A stretch of DNA of 64,000 bases from Aquarana catesbeiana. Its lineage: Eukaryota > Chordata > Amphibia > Anura > Ranidae. Position numbers and translations under genes: made by a program. Under the pieces are notes generated by a model. It saw only the letters and a list, made by a program, of their open reading frames with translations. It did not search any database and had not been told where the DNA came from. Where the stretch lies: the NCBI RefSeq assembly GCF_042186555.1, contig NC_133324.1:73398189-73462188 (forward strand), in the 5' to 3' direction. This document shows positions 1 through 12,198 of this stretch, piece after piece; the first letter of the stretch is position 1, and every line of letters begins with the position of its first letter.

Positions 1-840
1 GGAGCCGGACGGCTGCTGGTTTTCCGAGCATGCTCGTCTGACAGAAGCCTTCTGTAGGACCGGCTGCCATTCACACGGTCCGAATGTTGACTGTTTTTTT
101 TTTTTTTATTGGATTGGCTGATGTCTCCCAAAATTCAGCCCATGCGTACTAGGCTTTAGTATAATAAAGTCAAATCAAAATAAAATGACATCACAACACG
201 CCAACATAGGCAACATACTACCACATGCAAAGCACCACACTGGAAATGTTGCTTGTGTTTCAGACGTGCTGTGCTTTTGAAATCATTGTAGGGACCGAAT
301 ATTGGTTCCATACCTTTTCTTTCTTACATCAGCTAGAGCTGGTCAGCAATTCACATAATAATCAACCCTATTTTTTAGCCAAATCTCAGAAATCATCCTG
401 AGGTTATATTCAACACTAGCCAACGGTTTTAAAAACACAGGGTCTAGTACAGAGGCATCTACATCTCCATTCCTACAAACTTCCAAAAAGTTTGCAAAAA
501 CTTGCCCTTGGGACTTTATTTTTTTAGAGATAACTAAATAATTTAAACACCAACATATAAAATCTGAAAAATAATCCATGTTATTAAAGCCTATAAAAAC
601 AAAGCAGATTAAAAACATGTGCACCAAGGAATCGGATTATTATTACAATTGGTCACGCACCGATCCAACGAGATAGACTTCATACAGCATAATTTCCAGA
701 GAGAGATACATCATAAAGACTCCATGGGTTTCGTGAATCACAGCTCACTTCATCACAAGTTTCTTGATAGGTTAGAGATGATTTAACAGGTTTTTTGCAT
801 ATACTTCTTTATTCCACAAGCACCAAACAAGTATGAAGTC
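1..840. other. No gene recognised; AT-rich intergenic DNA
   Basis: No reading frame with recognisable protein similarity is seen on either strand. The first 100 bases are GC-richer and resemble the palindromic 'acacggtcc' style of MITE ends in this window, so the window may open inside a repeat. The rest is AT-rich single-copy-looking sequence. Confidence 0.5.
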
Positions 841-843
841 TTA

Positions 844-1278
844 TGCCCCGTACACACGGTCGGATTTTCCGATGGAAAATGTCCGATCGGAGCGTGTTGT
901 CAGAAATTCCGACCGTGTGTGGGCTCCATCAGACATTTTCCATCGGATTTTCCGACACACAAAGTTTGAGAGCAGGATATAAAATTTTCCGACAACAAAA
1001 TCCGTTGTCGGAAATTCCGATCGTGTGTACACAAATCCGACGGACAAAGTGCCACGCATGCTCAGAATAAATAAAGAGATGAAAGCTATTGGCCACTGCC
1101 CCGTTTATAGTCCCGACGTACGCGTTTTACGTCACCAAGTTTAGAACGATCGGATTTTCCGACAACTTTGTGTGACCGTGTGTATGCAAGACAAGTTTGA
1201 GCCAACATCCGTCGGAAAAAATCCTAGGATTTTGTTGTCGGAATGTCTGAACAAAAGTCCGACCGTGTGTACGGGGCA
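844..1278. mobile_element. Harbinger-type MITE with TTA target duplication
   Basis: A 435-bp non-coding element. The left end TGCCCCGTACACACGGTC is matched in reverse complement at the right end, and the interior repeats TCCGA/TCGGA motifs in both orientations. TTA lies immediately outside each end (841-843 and 1279-1281), the 3-bp target duplication expected of PIF/Harbinger transposition. It encodes no transposase, so it would depend on enzyme supplied elsewhere. Superfamily assignment rests on the duplication length and sequence only. Confidence 0.7.
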
Positions 1279-1281
1279 TTA

Positions 1282-1859
1282 TAGTTGGTACATCTGAACC
1301 ATTCCTATGGAAAAGCCCTCTCCATCAGAACAGGCAAAAGCCAACACTTTAAAAGTTTATGAAAACCTTGGACAGACTGGTGTAAACATTGACATCAGTA
1401 TCACTTGTACTAAACTTGTTACGTAGAGGTGCTCCCAAATACGTATGTTATTTTCCTATATGTTACTTGCTTATTATAACTCAAATCAACCTTACTGTTT
1501 GGTTATCCTGACTGGTTATACTACCATATGTTATGTTGCATTTTGTACAGATTTCATTATCTCTACATTCGTTGTAACCTTGCATTTTTCTACTTAATTT
1601 TTAATTAAAATTTGATAAAAAAAATGTTTTAATCTGCTATATGTCTTTATAGGCTTTATAAAAAAAAGTAGATTACTTTTTTTTACTATATCAATATTTA
1701 TTCAGTTTTCTCCAAAAAAAGTCCCAAAGACAATATTTTAAACCACTATGCCAACTGTGTGCTCAAGTGAGGATGTTAAATGTTAAAATGAGTTAGCGTG
1801 ATAACTCATAATAAAATATATATAATACACATATACATACACACAACTAATCTCATATA

Positions 1860-1958
<99 letters not shown>

Positions 1959-3548
1959 GGACCTAATCTAATTATTATGGGTGGATAGGAGTGAGAACCT
2001 GTGTATTTCCTTTTCATTTATTTTAATTGTATTTGAGCACATGCACACTGTAAAAAATTCAAAAGGCAATTCAAAGTACCAAACATATGACTCCTACATG
2101 TCTCCTGATTAACCAAACCTGATGTCAGCCTGGGTTGTGTGAGTTTTATGTCGGAAATGTGTGTGCGCATTTCCCTTCTGCCCTAATTTTTGGTTTTCTA
2201 AGTGGTCATACATGGATTTTTTTTTTTTTGTATTGTTTAGTCGCAGCCCCACCAACCAACCCTCATTCTCACCTAGGCAAAAATGACAAGTTCTTGCTGT
2301 CTCAGCCCTCTTGGGATTCCACATCACGTATCCCAGGAGGCAGCAGGAGTAGGGAATAACAGTGACTGGTGGGTGGAGCTGTAGTCATCATCGATGGTAG
2401 GCTGCCTGAAAGCGACAGCCTGAGGCAGCCAGCTTCTGATGACCGAGGCTGGTTTCACACTATTGCGAATTGGATGCAATTTTCTCCACATCCAATTAGC
2501 ATGTCAGGAGCTTATGACCGGCTCACACATCTCTGGAGCGGCTCCGGTGCAAATTGCATAGGAGTCCTGCACGTCTTCTGGTCCGCCATGATTGCCACAG
2601 GTCTGCCTTTGTTCTTCTCCATGACATGGTAGAAAGTTGGGATTAATAGTTTGCACAAGAAAGAATAGGATCTTTGTGCTTCCTATTAAGCTTACAGGAA
2701 GTGACAAGGACAGCATTTGAGTGCAAGATCAACAGGTATTTTCTATACTGTAGGGGAGAGGAGAAGTGCCTAATTTATCCAATCCTCTGCTCCTCCAGCA
2801 GATGGTGCTGCCCCATGGTCCAGCGGTGAACTGCCCCTTGGCATCAACACATGGCTAGGGTTCCTGCATCAATCTTGATATTAGGACCTTAGACTGCAGG
2901 AGCATAGGGGAGAAGATACTGCAGGGACCCGTCTAACAGCGTAAAGGAGCAGGTAAGTACTGTAGATCTTCTTTGCTATGCCCCATTGCAAAGGATCATT
3001 TTTGAGTTTCCCTAGAGTTGTACTTTAAGTAGATTTTTCCTAGCATCCAATGTGCCAACGACTCACTGAATTACTGGAACAAAGAGTGATGGGAAATGCA
3101 CTCAATAGCATTACAGACTACAGCAAAATAAACAGACAAAAAAGTTCCATCTCTTACCCACTCTATCCACAGAATAAAAAAAATTTCGGTTGCAGTTGTA
3201 GTTCCATTCTACAGTGCCCTTTGTTATAGAGGTATACTTGATCAGAACACCGTGTAAAATATTTACATTGCCTCTCGCTGTCAGTGTGAATACATCCGTG
3301 AATCGGTGTAGCCATGTGTTATTCTTTGGGCCTACCACTGCTTATTAATCATTCAGCAGATGTAGTTGTGTGTTCACATCTTCAATTATTTATATTTGGT
3401 TCAAACTGTTGGGTTAATTCTTTGGAAGCTCTGACCAGGAAAAGCCCACTACAGCTTCCTAAATGAGAGCAGCACAGCATTGGGTACAGCTGCTGGACAT
3501 CTTTAAAGAATTTATAAAACTGTTCTCACCTGAACTGTGCAGAATACA
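1282..3548. other. No gene recognised; contains one dispersed repeat segment
   Basis: Apart from the (TA)n tract this stretch has no coding signal I can support. A segment at 2694-2750 (aggaag-gacaaggaca, then caacaggtattttct) closely resembles one at 16488-16545 in the same orientation, so both belong to a dispersed repeat family I cannot name. Confidence 0.5.
1861..1954. repeat. (TA)n microsatellite
   Basis: About 94 bp of uninterrupted TA dinucleotide repeat, able to extrude as a cruciform. It sits in AT-rich DNA with no gene nearby. Confidence 0.97.
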
Positions 3549-3550
3549 AT

Positions 3551-3808
3551 GATAGAGAGAGATAGAGAGATAGAGAGATAGAGCAGTGTTTCTCAACTCC
3601 AGTCCTCAAGGCGCACCAACAGGTCATGTTTTCAGGATTTCCCTCAGAAGAAACGGCTGTGGTAATTACTAAGGCAATGACACTGATCAAATCACCTGTG
3701 CAAAATAGTGGAAATCCTGAAAACATGACCTGTTGGTGTGCCTTGAGGACTGGAGTTGAGAAACACTGCGATAGAGAATATATATATATATATCTCTCTA
3801 TCTATCTA

Positions 3809-3890
<82 letters not shown>

Positions 3891-3926
3891 TCTATCTCTC
3901 TATCTCTCTATCTCTCTATCTCTCTA

Positions 3927-3991
<65 letters not shown>

Positions 3992-4083
3992 ATCTATCTA
4001 TCTAGAGAGATAGAGAGATAGAGAGATAGAGAGATAGAGAGATAGAGAGATAGAGAGATAGAGAGATAGAGAGATAGATATAA
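3551..4083. repeat. Compound GATA/TCTA/TA microsatellite with inverted arms
   Basis: GAGATA-type repeats start at 3551, are interrupted by a MITE, and resume at 3770. From about 3794 the tract is TCTC/TATC rich on the plus strand, then pure TA (about 3933-3987), then GAGATA repeats to 4083. The two flanks of the TA core are reverse complements, so the tract forms a long near-perfect inverted repeat. Confidence 0.93.
3584..3768. mobile_element. hAT-type MITE inserted in a microsatellite
   Basis: A 185-bp element whose ends, CAGTGTTTCTCAACTCC and its reverse complement, are near perfect, with long inverted arms spanning most of the element. The flanking octamers AGATAGAG (3576-3583) and CGATAGAG (3769-3776) match at 7 of 8 positions, fitting an 8-bp hAT duplication, although the repetitive target makes this less decisive. 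It is non-coding and needs transposase in trans. Confidence 0.75.
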
Positions 4084-4333
4084 AAAAAACACACTTGAGC
4101 AAATGAACACAAGAAAGAAAACTTTGAAAAACTCCACACAGACATCAGGTGACCTTGTTTACCCCTTCAGCAATTTCTCCTCCTTGTAACATGCACCCCG
4201 TACCACTCCTTTTGACAGCTCTGTCCTCTATCCTTAAAACTATCTCTCCTTCATCTCCACCCCACAGCAAATATATCACCCTCACTTCTGTCCTCTCCTT
4301 ATTACTGCACCCACCAACTCCTGCAAATTTTAA

Positions 4334-4337
<4 letters not shown>

Positions 4338-4369
<32 letters not shown>
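4338..4369. repeat. (CA)n microsatellite
   Basis: Sixteen AC dinucleotides in a row just upstream of the recognisable part of the L2 LINE. Confidence 0.97.
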
Positions 4370-4372
<3 letters not shown>

Positions 4373-4379
4373 AAACCTC

Positions 4380-6330
4380 CAGGACACTGGGGCATGTCCC
4401 TTCATATAAACTCCACTCCCATATTACCTCCCTCAGCCTTCTGCTTCTCCTGACCTCTGGAGAGATATCCCCAAACCCCAGGCCTCCATCGTTTAACTGT
4501 ACTCAATGCACCCATTACCCCTGCACCCTCTGGCAGCAGCCGCAGTAAACACAACTTAGTTCCCATTTCTGTTCTTCCCAAGACAAGACTCCCTTTCTCT
4601 TGTGCCCTTTGGAATTTCCGCTCTATCTGTAACAAACTCACCTCTCTCCATGACCTTCTTTATCGCTAACTCTACTCGCCATTACCAAAACCTGGCTTCA
4701 TGAATCCGACACTGCATCTTCTGCTGCCCTATCCCATGGTAGTCTTCTCTGGACTCACTCCCCCAGATCCAGTGGACGTAAGGGAGGAGGCGTCAGAATC
4801 CTTCTAGCCCCACATAGCACCTTTCAAGTACTTCATCCACCTCCCTAGAGTAAGACTAAGTCTCAGAAAGATTTCCACCAATATAAATCTGCCCTCCAAA
4901 AATATAATTGCAGTCTCCTCACTGCCAAGCAGACCTATTTTATCACTCTCATTAGCAACTTATGATCCCGTCAACTCTTCTCTACCTTCAACTCTCTACT
5001 TCGTCCTCCACTGCCTCCACCCACCAACTCACTCACTGCCCAGGAGATTGCCAATCACTTCAAACAGAAGATTGATACAATTCGCGAGGAGATGTCTACT
5101 GTTCAGATTCTCTAATCCACATCTTCAATCTCTCCCTCTCTTCTGGCATCTTCCCCAACTCTAAAACATGCACCTGTCAGACCCATACTTAAAAGCCCTC
5201 ACTGGATCTATCCAATCTTAAGCTACGCCCCATCTCCTTGCTCCTCTTTTTACCCAACTCCTTGAACGTCTGGTCTACAACCGACTGAGCAACCACTTTG
5301 CTGATAATGGCCTTCTTGATCCCCTTCAGTCTGGATTTTGTCCTTAACACTCCACAGAAACTGCTCTCCTAAAACTAACAAACAATCTACTAACAGCCAA
5401 AATCAATGGACACTGTTCTGTACTCTTACACCTGGACCTCTCTTCTGCCTCTAATACGGTTTACCACCCCCTCCTACTCAAAAAACTCCTTTGGTGTTTG
5501 TGACTGTACTCTTCGCTGGTTCTCTTCCTACTTATCCAACCGCACCTTTAGCGTTTTACAACTCTACTTCCTCCTCTCCTGTTCCTTTCTCTGTTGGGAT
5601 CCCCCAAGGTTCTGTTCTTGGACCTCTCCTATTTTCAATCTACACCTCCTCCCTGGGTCAGCTGATAGCCTCCCATGGCTTCCAATACCACCTCTACGCT
5701 GACAACACCCAAATCTATTTCTCTACCCTCGGCTCACTCCCTCCGTCTCCTCACAATCATTAATTTACTATCAGATATATCAGTCTAGAGGTCACACCAC
5801 TTCCTCAAACTCAATCTATCCAAAACCGAACTTATAATTCTTCCTCCCCATGTGCCCCTTCCCCACAACTCTGTCAAAATCTATGGCACAACTGTAAGCC
5901 CATCCACGCATGCCAAGGTCCTAGGTGTAGTCCTGGGCTCGGAACTCTACTTTAAGGCCCACGTCCAATCACTGACCAAACCTTGCTGCCTCAACCTCTG
6001 CAACATCTCCAAAATATGCCTCTTTATAACCAATGACACAACAAAGCTCTTAATTCACTCCCTGGTTATCTTTCGCCTCGACTACTGCAACTCCCTTCTC
6101 ATTGGCTTACCTCTACATAGTCTATCCCCCCTTCAATCCATCATGAATGCTGCTGCCAGACTCATACACCTTACCAATCGCTCTGCGTCTGCTACTCCTG
6201 TCAATCCCTCCATTGGCTTCCGCTCACCCAACAAATTAAATTCAAAATACTAACAACTACTTACAAAGCCATCCACAACTTAGCCCCCAGCTACATAACT
6301 AGCCTAGTCTTCAAATACCAACCTACTTGT
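4380..6330 (+). mobile_element. L2-type LINE, decayed copy
   Basis: A non-LTR retrotransposon on the plus strand, recognised from successive conserved blocks in shifting frames. An endonuclease-like segment lies at about 4610-4860 (KTWLHESD, then a GRKGGGV-like stretch). A linker follows at about 4860-5100 (SRQLFSTFNSLL). Reverse transcriptase blocks are at about 5210-5770 and the C-terminal region at 5850-6310. The order endonuclease then RT is that of CR1/L2 elements. Frameshifts and stops are frequent, and no 3' microsatellite tail typical of L2 is obvious. The 5' end is uncertain. Confidence 0.85.
5210..6310 (+). pseudogene. L2 LINE reverse transcriptase, inactivated
   Basis: Remnant of the enzyme that copies LINE RNA into DNA at the target site. 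Conserved pieces visible are LERLVYNRLSNHF, a helix with LQSGF, IPQGSVLGPLLFSIY (fingers/palm) and the palm motif YADN where active enzymes have YADD, so a catalytic aspartate is replaced. The earlier LDLS-AFDTV-like motif is also altered (SASNTV). The C-terminal block VLGVVL, RLDYCNSLL and NAAARL is well preserved at 5920-6160. At least two frameshifts separate these blocks, so no functional protein is made. Confidence 0.85.
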
Positions 6331-7047
6331 TTTCTTCGTTCCATCTAAAGTGGTTACCTGTAAAGGCTCTTAAGTATTGCGTAAGTATAACCTGTACATG
6401 TACTGTGGTTTGTCACTGTTCATTAGAAAATATACCAGTGTATGGCCAGCTTTAGTTATTCAGTGCAAAGGACAGTCTCAAAAAGAGGCAGATTTGCATA
6501 TTACATCTGCATGGGTTCCATCGTTGGATATGCAGTAAACTCATAAATGTATATATAAATCTGCAGATCACAACACGTCATAAGCCAATGTCCCTCTTAA
6601 ACAAAGCCAACTGCTTTCACTTTAAGTAGATTCCCCGGTGTCTTATTAACAGTTAACCATTTACACTGCCCTGACCTGTGGCGCCTCAGGGTAGAATTAC
6701 AGCTGCCCCACCTTCTTCCCCGCATAGAAATGAACTTTCCGCATGCATACAAAATTACTGCCAGACCTAGGAGTGTGTACACATCGCTGAGGTCTGGGAA
6801 CAAGCAGTTTACTACAGCAAAGACAAGAACCCATCGCAAAGCACGGCAGCCCAGACAGCCAATCAAAATCGATCTCTGGGATTTGGCAACAGAAAAACTA
6901 AAATCTGGGTTTCTGCAATTAGATTTTCCTAGCTTTACTCTTGGCACCAACTTCTTAAATAAGCCAAAAAGACAGCTACACCCTGTCCACCCACCTTCTA
7001 TAATTCTGCAACTTCTCACACAAATTATTTATTTTTTTCATAATTTA
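6331..7047. other. No gene recognised
   Basis: Moderately AT-rich DNA. Overlapping open frames on both strands near 6600-7050 show no domain I recognise and no supporting signals, so I do not call them genes. Confidence 0.45.
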
Positions 7048-7485
7048 CGAGGGCTGTAGCAAAAGTAATTCAAAGTGGACATAACTTTATTAACTTTCAT
7101 AGGTTGCACAAATTGCATATGTTGGTAGAGTAACTTTTCCTTTATAGGAACTCTTCTATTTCTTTGCAGGTAAATAATGGATTCCACGCAGAAGCACTAT
7201 GCCATCATTGAGTTCTTGATGAAGGAGGGGTGCTGTCCCAACATCCACAGAAGGCTACAGAATGTTTAAAGAGAGAAAACCCATTAATAAGAAGAGGCAC
7301 CAATGACAAGACACTGCAGTCATCTCTGTAAACATTTTGTAGCCTTCTATGGATATTGGACAGCCTACCCCCCTTCTTCATCAATAACTCGCTGACAGCA
7401 TGTTGCTTCTGTTGGAATCCATTATTTACCTGCGTGAAAAAGAAGAGGAGTTATTATAGAGGAAGTTAGTTACTCTACCAACATG
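7048..7485. mobile_element. Mariner-like relic in inverted (head-to-head) form
   Basis: TA at 7046-7047 is followed by CGAGGGCTGTAGCAAAAGTA, which resembles mariner terminal repeats. Within it the segment 7114-7272 is repeated in reverse complement at 7327-7485. Both arms contain what reads like a transposase start region (ATG GATTCC, then a KHYAIIEFLMKEG-like stretch in the left arm), so the 5' end of one element is present twice in opposite orientation. The outer right terminal repeat is missing. It cannot encode an enzyme. Confidence 0.55.
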
Positions 7486-8119
7486 CAGTGTTGAAAACCT
7501 ACCAAATTGAAATTTATTGACACGACACCCACAATTTACTGGCACTGCCAAAAGTTACAAAATTACAGGTTTAAGTGCAAATTTTAGTATTTAGGCTACA
7601 AACAAGTAATTGCAATAGTAATTTATAATATGCAATTAGCAATGTGATTTAAAGGCAGATATGAAATTAGCTCAGTGACAGGACACTGACAGACAGAAGT
7701 GTGCAGCAGCACAGAGGATGATGACACCTCACTGACACGTCCCCTCCTGAGTCACAGTGAACGTCTTTCTCCATGCTAGGTCATCCCTTCAGTCCAAACA
7801 GCACTGACAGACCTGCTCCTGGCTTGCCTTGCTCCCATCCTGCAGACCTGCATACGTCAGCTCCCTTGCACCATGACATCACACAACATGCTCAAGCACC
7901 CCCCGTCTGACCCACCCCGGCTAGCACCTCCCAAACACACTGTAGCAGGCACTCGGTTGGTCTTGGCCCGCCCCGGGCCTCAACTGCGCAAACCGAGTGT
8001 CAGCCATATTTTTTACTGGCAACCTTTTCCTGTCACTGGCATTTACTGGCAGGAGAAAAAAAAAATGCCTTTAAAAAAAAAAAAATACTGACTGTTGGTA
8101 ACACTACCAACATGTGAAA

Positions 8120-8599
8120 TTTGAAAATTTGAAATTATTAACAGTTCCCATCCGCCGTATTGTAAAACTCTTGTTCTGGGAGGTCATATGACGGCATCCC
8201 GGAACCACTGCTTGATCTCAGTCAAGAGCCAATGACGGGGCTCTTTACCCATGTGATTGGCTGTGTCCAATCACAGTCGGTCACATGTAAACAAGGAAGT
8301 GCCATTTATCAACTCTCCTCAGCTCACACTGACAGTGTGTGTGGCTAGGAGAGCCGATCAGAGGCATCTCCCAGGGGAGACCTGATCAGACCTGAGTCAC
8401 TGATCAGTGCCCCAATTACAGTACAGCTCCAGCAGTGCCCATCAGTAACATCAGTGCCCATCAGTGACACCAATCAGTGCTGTCTTTCAGTGCCTGCCCA
8501 CCAGTGCTGCCCCATCAGTGCCGCCACATCAGTGCCCATCAGTACGGCATATTAGTGCCACCTCATAAGCACACATCAGTGAAGGAGAAAAATTACTTG
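8120..8599. repeat. Fragment of a frog-type dispersed repeat with CAGTGCCCATCAG minisatellite
   Basis: The part from about 8395 to 8590 is a degenerate tandem repeat built on CAGTGCCCATCAGT. The same kind of tract, in the other orientation, lies inside the TTAA-flanked element at 57365-58471 (GGCACTGAT units), and the sequence before it shares the 'gtgattggctg / tcacatgtaaac' type content. I infer a truncated copy of the same family; it ends abruptly at 8599 where an LTR-like sequence begins. Confidence 0.55.
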
Positions 8600-9400
8600 T
8601 GTAGCACCCTGATGTTTAGGCAGAGTTGCAATAAAATGTAATTGCCAGGCGATAGTTGCCTTGGCCAATTGTTAAGAGGTCAATTGATTTCCCCCTAATT
8701 CTGTAATTGCTGCACTTCTCTCTTCTGTCACTAGGTGGCATTATAGCTGGTGACATTGGATAAGACCAGGGCAAAGCAAGGACAGGTTATGAATGAATGG
8801 GGTGTCTCAGCCAATGGGCAGGGATTTTTTTTGGTCCCTTGGCCTGCTGGGAGCGCCTATTTGGGTGGAGTCATGTGATCGGGATTCCGTGCCACCCGGA
8901 CGGCTGCCTGGGTCGACGTGTGTCGTATTGCCCCGGGTTGCTAGGCCAGAAACCTAAGGCCTATCCTGGGGACATCTGGCTGCTAGACTGTCTGAGGGCT
9001 TATCCAGAAACAGGAGAAGCAGCGTAGGGTTGGGACTGCGGGCTTGTAGTCCAACCAGAAGTGACGGTTCCGCCGGCCGGGGAACTAGCTGTGGTCGGAG
9101 GTAGAGGGGAAGCTGTTGCCACCAAGGGACCATCCACCTTGTTACCCGGAGACCACTGTGAGTACGCTGAGGCCAATACCCGAGCAGACTTCTCGCCAGC
9201 CGGGGACAACGAAGAAGTAGGAAAACCTTAGCAAGTGCCAAGTCAGGGACCCAGGGGGACAGCAGAGGTGACACTTGCGGAGCATCAGTGAGTGACAAGC
9301 CAGGGCCCTTATTAGGAATGCCTTGGCAGCCCTTACGTGTCCCACTGCTCCTGTGTCCCGAGTGTAGCCAGGCTTGCTTTTTCTCCTCGGTATCAGCCAA
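8600..9400 (+). mobile_element. Possible LTR-retrotransposon terminus (weak)
   Basis: The sequence beginning TGTAGCACCCTGATG at 8600 starts like the two better supported LTRs in this window (TGTAGCGC...). It also abruptly truncates the repeat to its left, as a new insertion would. I could not find a matching GCTACA end with a target duplication, so the right boundary is arbitrary and the call is tentative. Confidence 0.25.
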
Positions 9401-10480
9401 GTAGAGACTGCTCCAATTGATCTAAGACTGCGCTTGCGCTGTGCGTCCTCATGGACGCTACGTCCTACAGATGACGCTGCGCCTAGGCCCTGCCCCCTTT
9501 GTCAACCCGCCGCCCCCCTTTTGTTTGAAATTCAAAACGTTCCCGCGCGTGCGGGCGGCCTTTGTGTCCGCAGACCCAACACGAGGGGGGGGTTAGAGGC
9601 AGAGCCTAATGATGCAAGCAGGAAGGAAACAAACAGGTGGAGCCAAAAACCGGGACCTCCGCACCCCCCCCTCGTAGGGGGGGGGGTAACAACGATTGCC
9701 GATTCCCTAACCCTCCTGGTGCCTTCAGGGGGGAGAAAAGCATGGCAGATCTCTTACCTCAAGAGGAATCCCCCTGTGCAAGCTGCTGCGGCCACAAACA
9801 GACTGACACTGAGCTGAAGTGTAGACAACAGATTAACGGTATGTGCACATGCTCCCTCTAGTGAATTAAGGCATGACAACATTTTTTCCCTAAAGAAGAA
9901 AACCATAGGTGGACTTTTATAGTTCCTAGGCTTCTTCCCTTACCTTATCCCTGCCGCAGGATTCTGCTGAATTAACAGACAGATCCAACCATCACCCATC
10001 ACGGCAGGCTGCGTTTAGAAAACCTTCAAAGACCAGGTCCCTTTTTATCGGGGTTCCACTCTCTTGGACCTGTAATAGCACCCAGTCAGGAAAACTTTTA
10101 CGTAATGTAAGCATGACCAAAGTCCTGGGTCCTGGGGTCCAGCCCTTGGAGAGGCGTTACAGGCAAAACCTCGTGCTTCGTATACGAGGCCCAGGTACCA
10201 TCCACCTTGGCCTCAGTGGCACTTTGGATGGATCCGGTCTGTGGAGGCTATTTAAATCCAGCAAGGATCCCTCCTGGAGCTCCTCAGAGCACATCTTCAC
10301 GTGTGACCAACACCTTAGACACTGGCGAAAAAAACTGAGGTGCTCCTGGTATGGGAGGGGTTATATAGGGAGGCAACTTCCTGTTTAGGGTGTGCCAGTG
10401 TCCATCACCTGAAGGTGGCCTATAACCCACATAGTAATTACTAGTGTGCTCTGTGTCCCGTGATGTATGATAAAGCAAAA
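9400..10480. mobile_element. Possible DIRS-like deletion derivative (weak)
   Basis: A GC-rich leader is followed at 9740 by a short frame with two cysteine pairs starting MADLLPQEESPCASCCG, reminiscent of the CASC cysteine pair in the DIRS Gag at 29.3 kb. About 550 bp later comes sequence (10330-10480) resembling a DIRS terminal region: ttcctgtttaggg-type block, then a conserved tail. No RT or recombinase lies between. This is a pattern-based inference with no terminal repeats confirmed. Confidence 0.25.
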
Positions 10481-11630
10481 TCTATAGCGATTGTAAATTA
10501 TACAACTTTCTCGCAAACCAAACTATAGTATATACACAGCATATTGGCATTTTAAAAAAAAATTGCATAAAAAAACAAAAAAAAAAATATGTTACTTCTA
10601 TGGCTATACACTGTCACTCTGACACTGGTTTGGAAGGGGTCTAGGGTGATCAAATGTGTGCATTATATGTTGCTTTTTACTAAACATCTTTGTTTCTTAT
10701 CCCTAAAGATGAGAAACAGATTGTTCCCTCTGTACAGAGCTCTGTGTTGATTGTTAACAGGGCTCTTGATTGGACACAGCCAAACAGCAGGTCCGACCAT
10801 GAATCATTGGCTGAGATCAATCAGTGGGGTGGGGGGGGGTGCATGCCCACAATCAGGCAGCGATATACGGGTCCATCACTTTGCCTGCACAATCTGCAAG
10901 TGGATGAAGTTGGTGTTATCCCAATTTTGTTGCAAAAGTGGAAATACACTGTAAAAAAAAAAAAAAAAAATCAGCTGTTATAGTCTTCATTTACACAAGC
11001 CACTCTCAGCTCTCCTATAGCTGAAATACTGTACAAGACCTGCAAATGTGTTATTTACACATTTAAATTCAACACGCCTAGTGTGTATATTTACATGAAT
11101 TGCACAAGCTTAATATGGAAACCAGTCTGGGAGGTATGGTAATTACTCACACTGCAATTACAACAATAGAGCTTTCCTCAGCAGGGTTTGTGAAATTAAA
11201 GGGTAGGAACACTTCAAAACAAAGTACACTTATCACATCTCCCCCTTTCCCCTGACCTAATCTAGTCCACCTTCCCCTTCTATAGACTTCTGCTGGGCTG
11301 TGGCCGAGGTGTAGACATTAGGGTAGGGAAGGGTCAGAACCTCTCAGGTTTGAATGGATGTCTGCATCCCTACTGGGGAGATTTGCCCGCTCCCCCATCT
11401 GGAATTTGGAGTCGTCACCAGAACAAGTACAGAAAGGAAAACTTATAACAGGGAGACATGTTCTAGTGACAACTGTCTAATCCCCATAGTTGGTTGCTAG
11501 GACCACTGGCATTCTAGAAACCAATGGTGCACATGCCCCAGCATGATGCAAATTCCTCCTCACAGACCTGCTCTGCCTCCCAGCTCCCATCCTGCTGCTA
11601 CAGCTACACTTACAGTGGTGAGGAGGGACA
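10481..11630. other. No gene recognised
   Basis: Contains poly-A tracts (about 10555-10590 and 10953-10970) and a G run near 10830. No protein similarity, no repeat ends with target duplications. Confidence 0.45.
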
Positions 11631-11838
11631 CCCATGCAAGCCATGGGGGCCTCGGATGGGGACACCCATGCAAGCCATGGGGGCCTCGGATGGGGACACC
11701 CATGCAAGCCATGGGGGCCTCGGATGGGGACACCCATGCAAGCCATGGGGGCCTCGGATGGGGACACCCATGCAAGCCATGGGGGCCTCGGATGGGGACA
11801 CCCATGCAAGCCATGGGGGCCTCTTGTGGGGACAAATA
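11631..11838. repeat. 34-bp minisatellite, six copies
   Basis: A 34-bp unit starting CCCATGCAAGCCATGGGG begins at 11631, 11665, 11699, 11733, 11767 and 11801. The first five copies look identical and the last diverges at its end. Because 34 is not a multiple of three and the unit lacks stops, overlapping open frames appear on both strands; these are artefacts of the repeat. Confidence 0.95.
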
Positions 11839-12165
11839 ATGGGAACAACTCCAAATGGGGAAAATTGATGTTTGGGGCACTCTGATGTACAGGAGATTCT
11901 GATGGTGACTTTGCACACACTCGTTTCATGCATTCAAGATACTGAACTTACAAGATCATGGTAGCATTTTCTGAAGGTGGCATCACAATTTTCAAATGGT
12001 CATTGGTTAGGCCTCTATTATGTTGGCCATACAATAATAGACTTTCATAAAAAAGGTCTGTACAAAAATTCTCAGTATATACGATGACTTGATAGATGTC
12101 AATTCAAAAAAGTACTTAAATTTAGTTTGCTTTTAACTTTCGATTTTGAAAACTAAAGAACTTTT

Positions 12166-12167
12166 CC

Positions 12168-12198
<31 letters not shown>

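Noticed and set aside
3756..4021. Ile/Ser/Tyr-repeat frames
   Set aside because: Translated microsatellite.
6597..7059. Overlapping 140- and 109-codon frames on opposite strands
   Set aside because: Neither has a recognised domain or splice/promoter support.
9374..9817. 147-codon frame in GC-rich DNA
   Set aside because: No recognisable domain, low-complexity, overlapping alternative frames; only the short cysteine-containing part was mentioned as a weak DIRS hint.
11477..11933. Repeat proteins from overlapping frames on both strands
   Set aside because: Artefacts of the 34-bp minisatellite.
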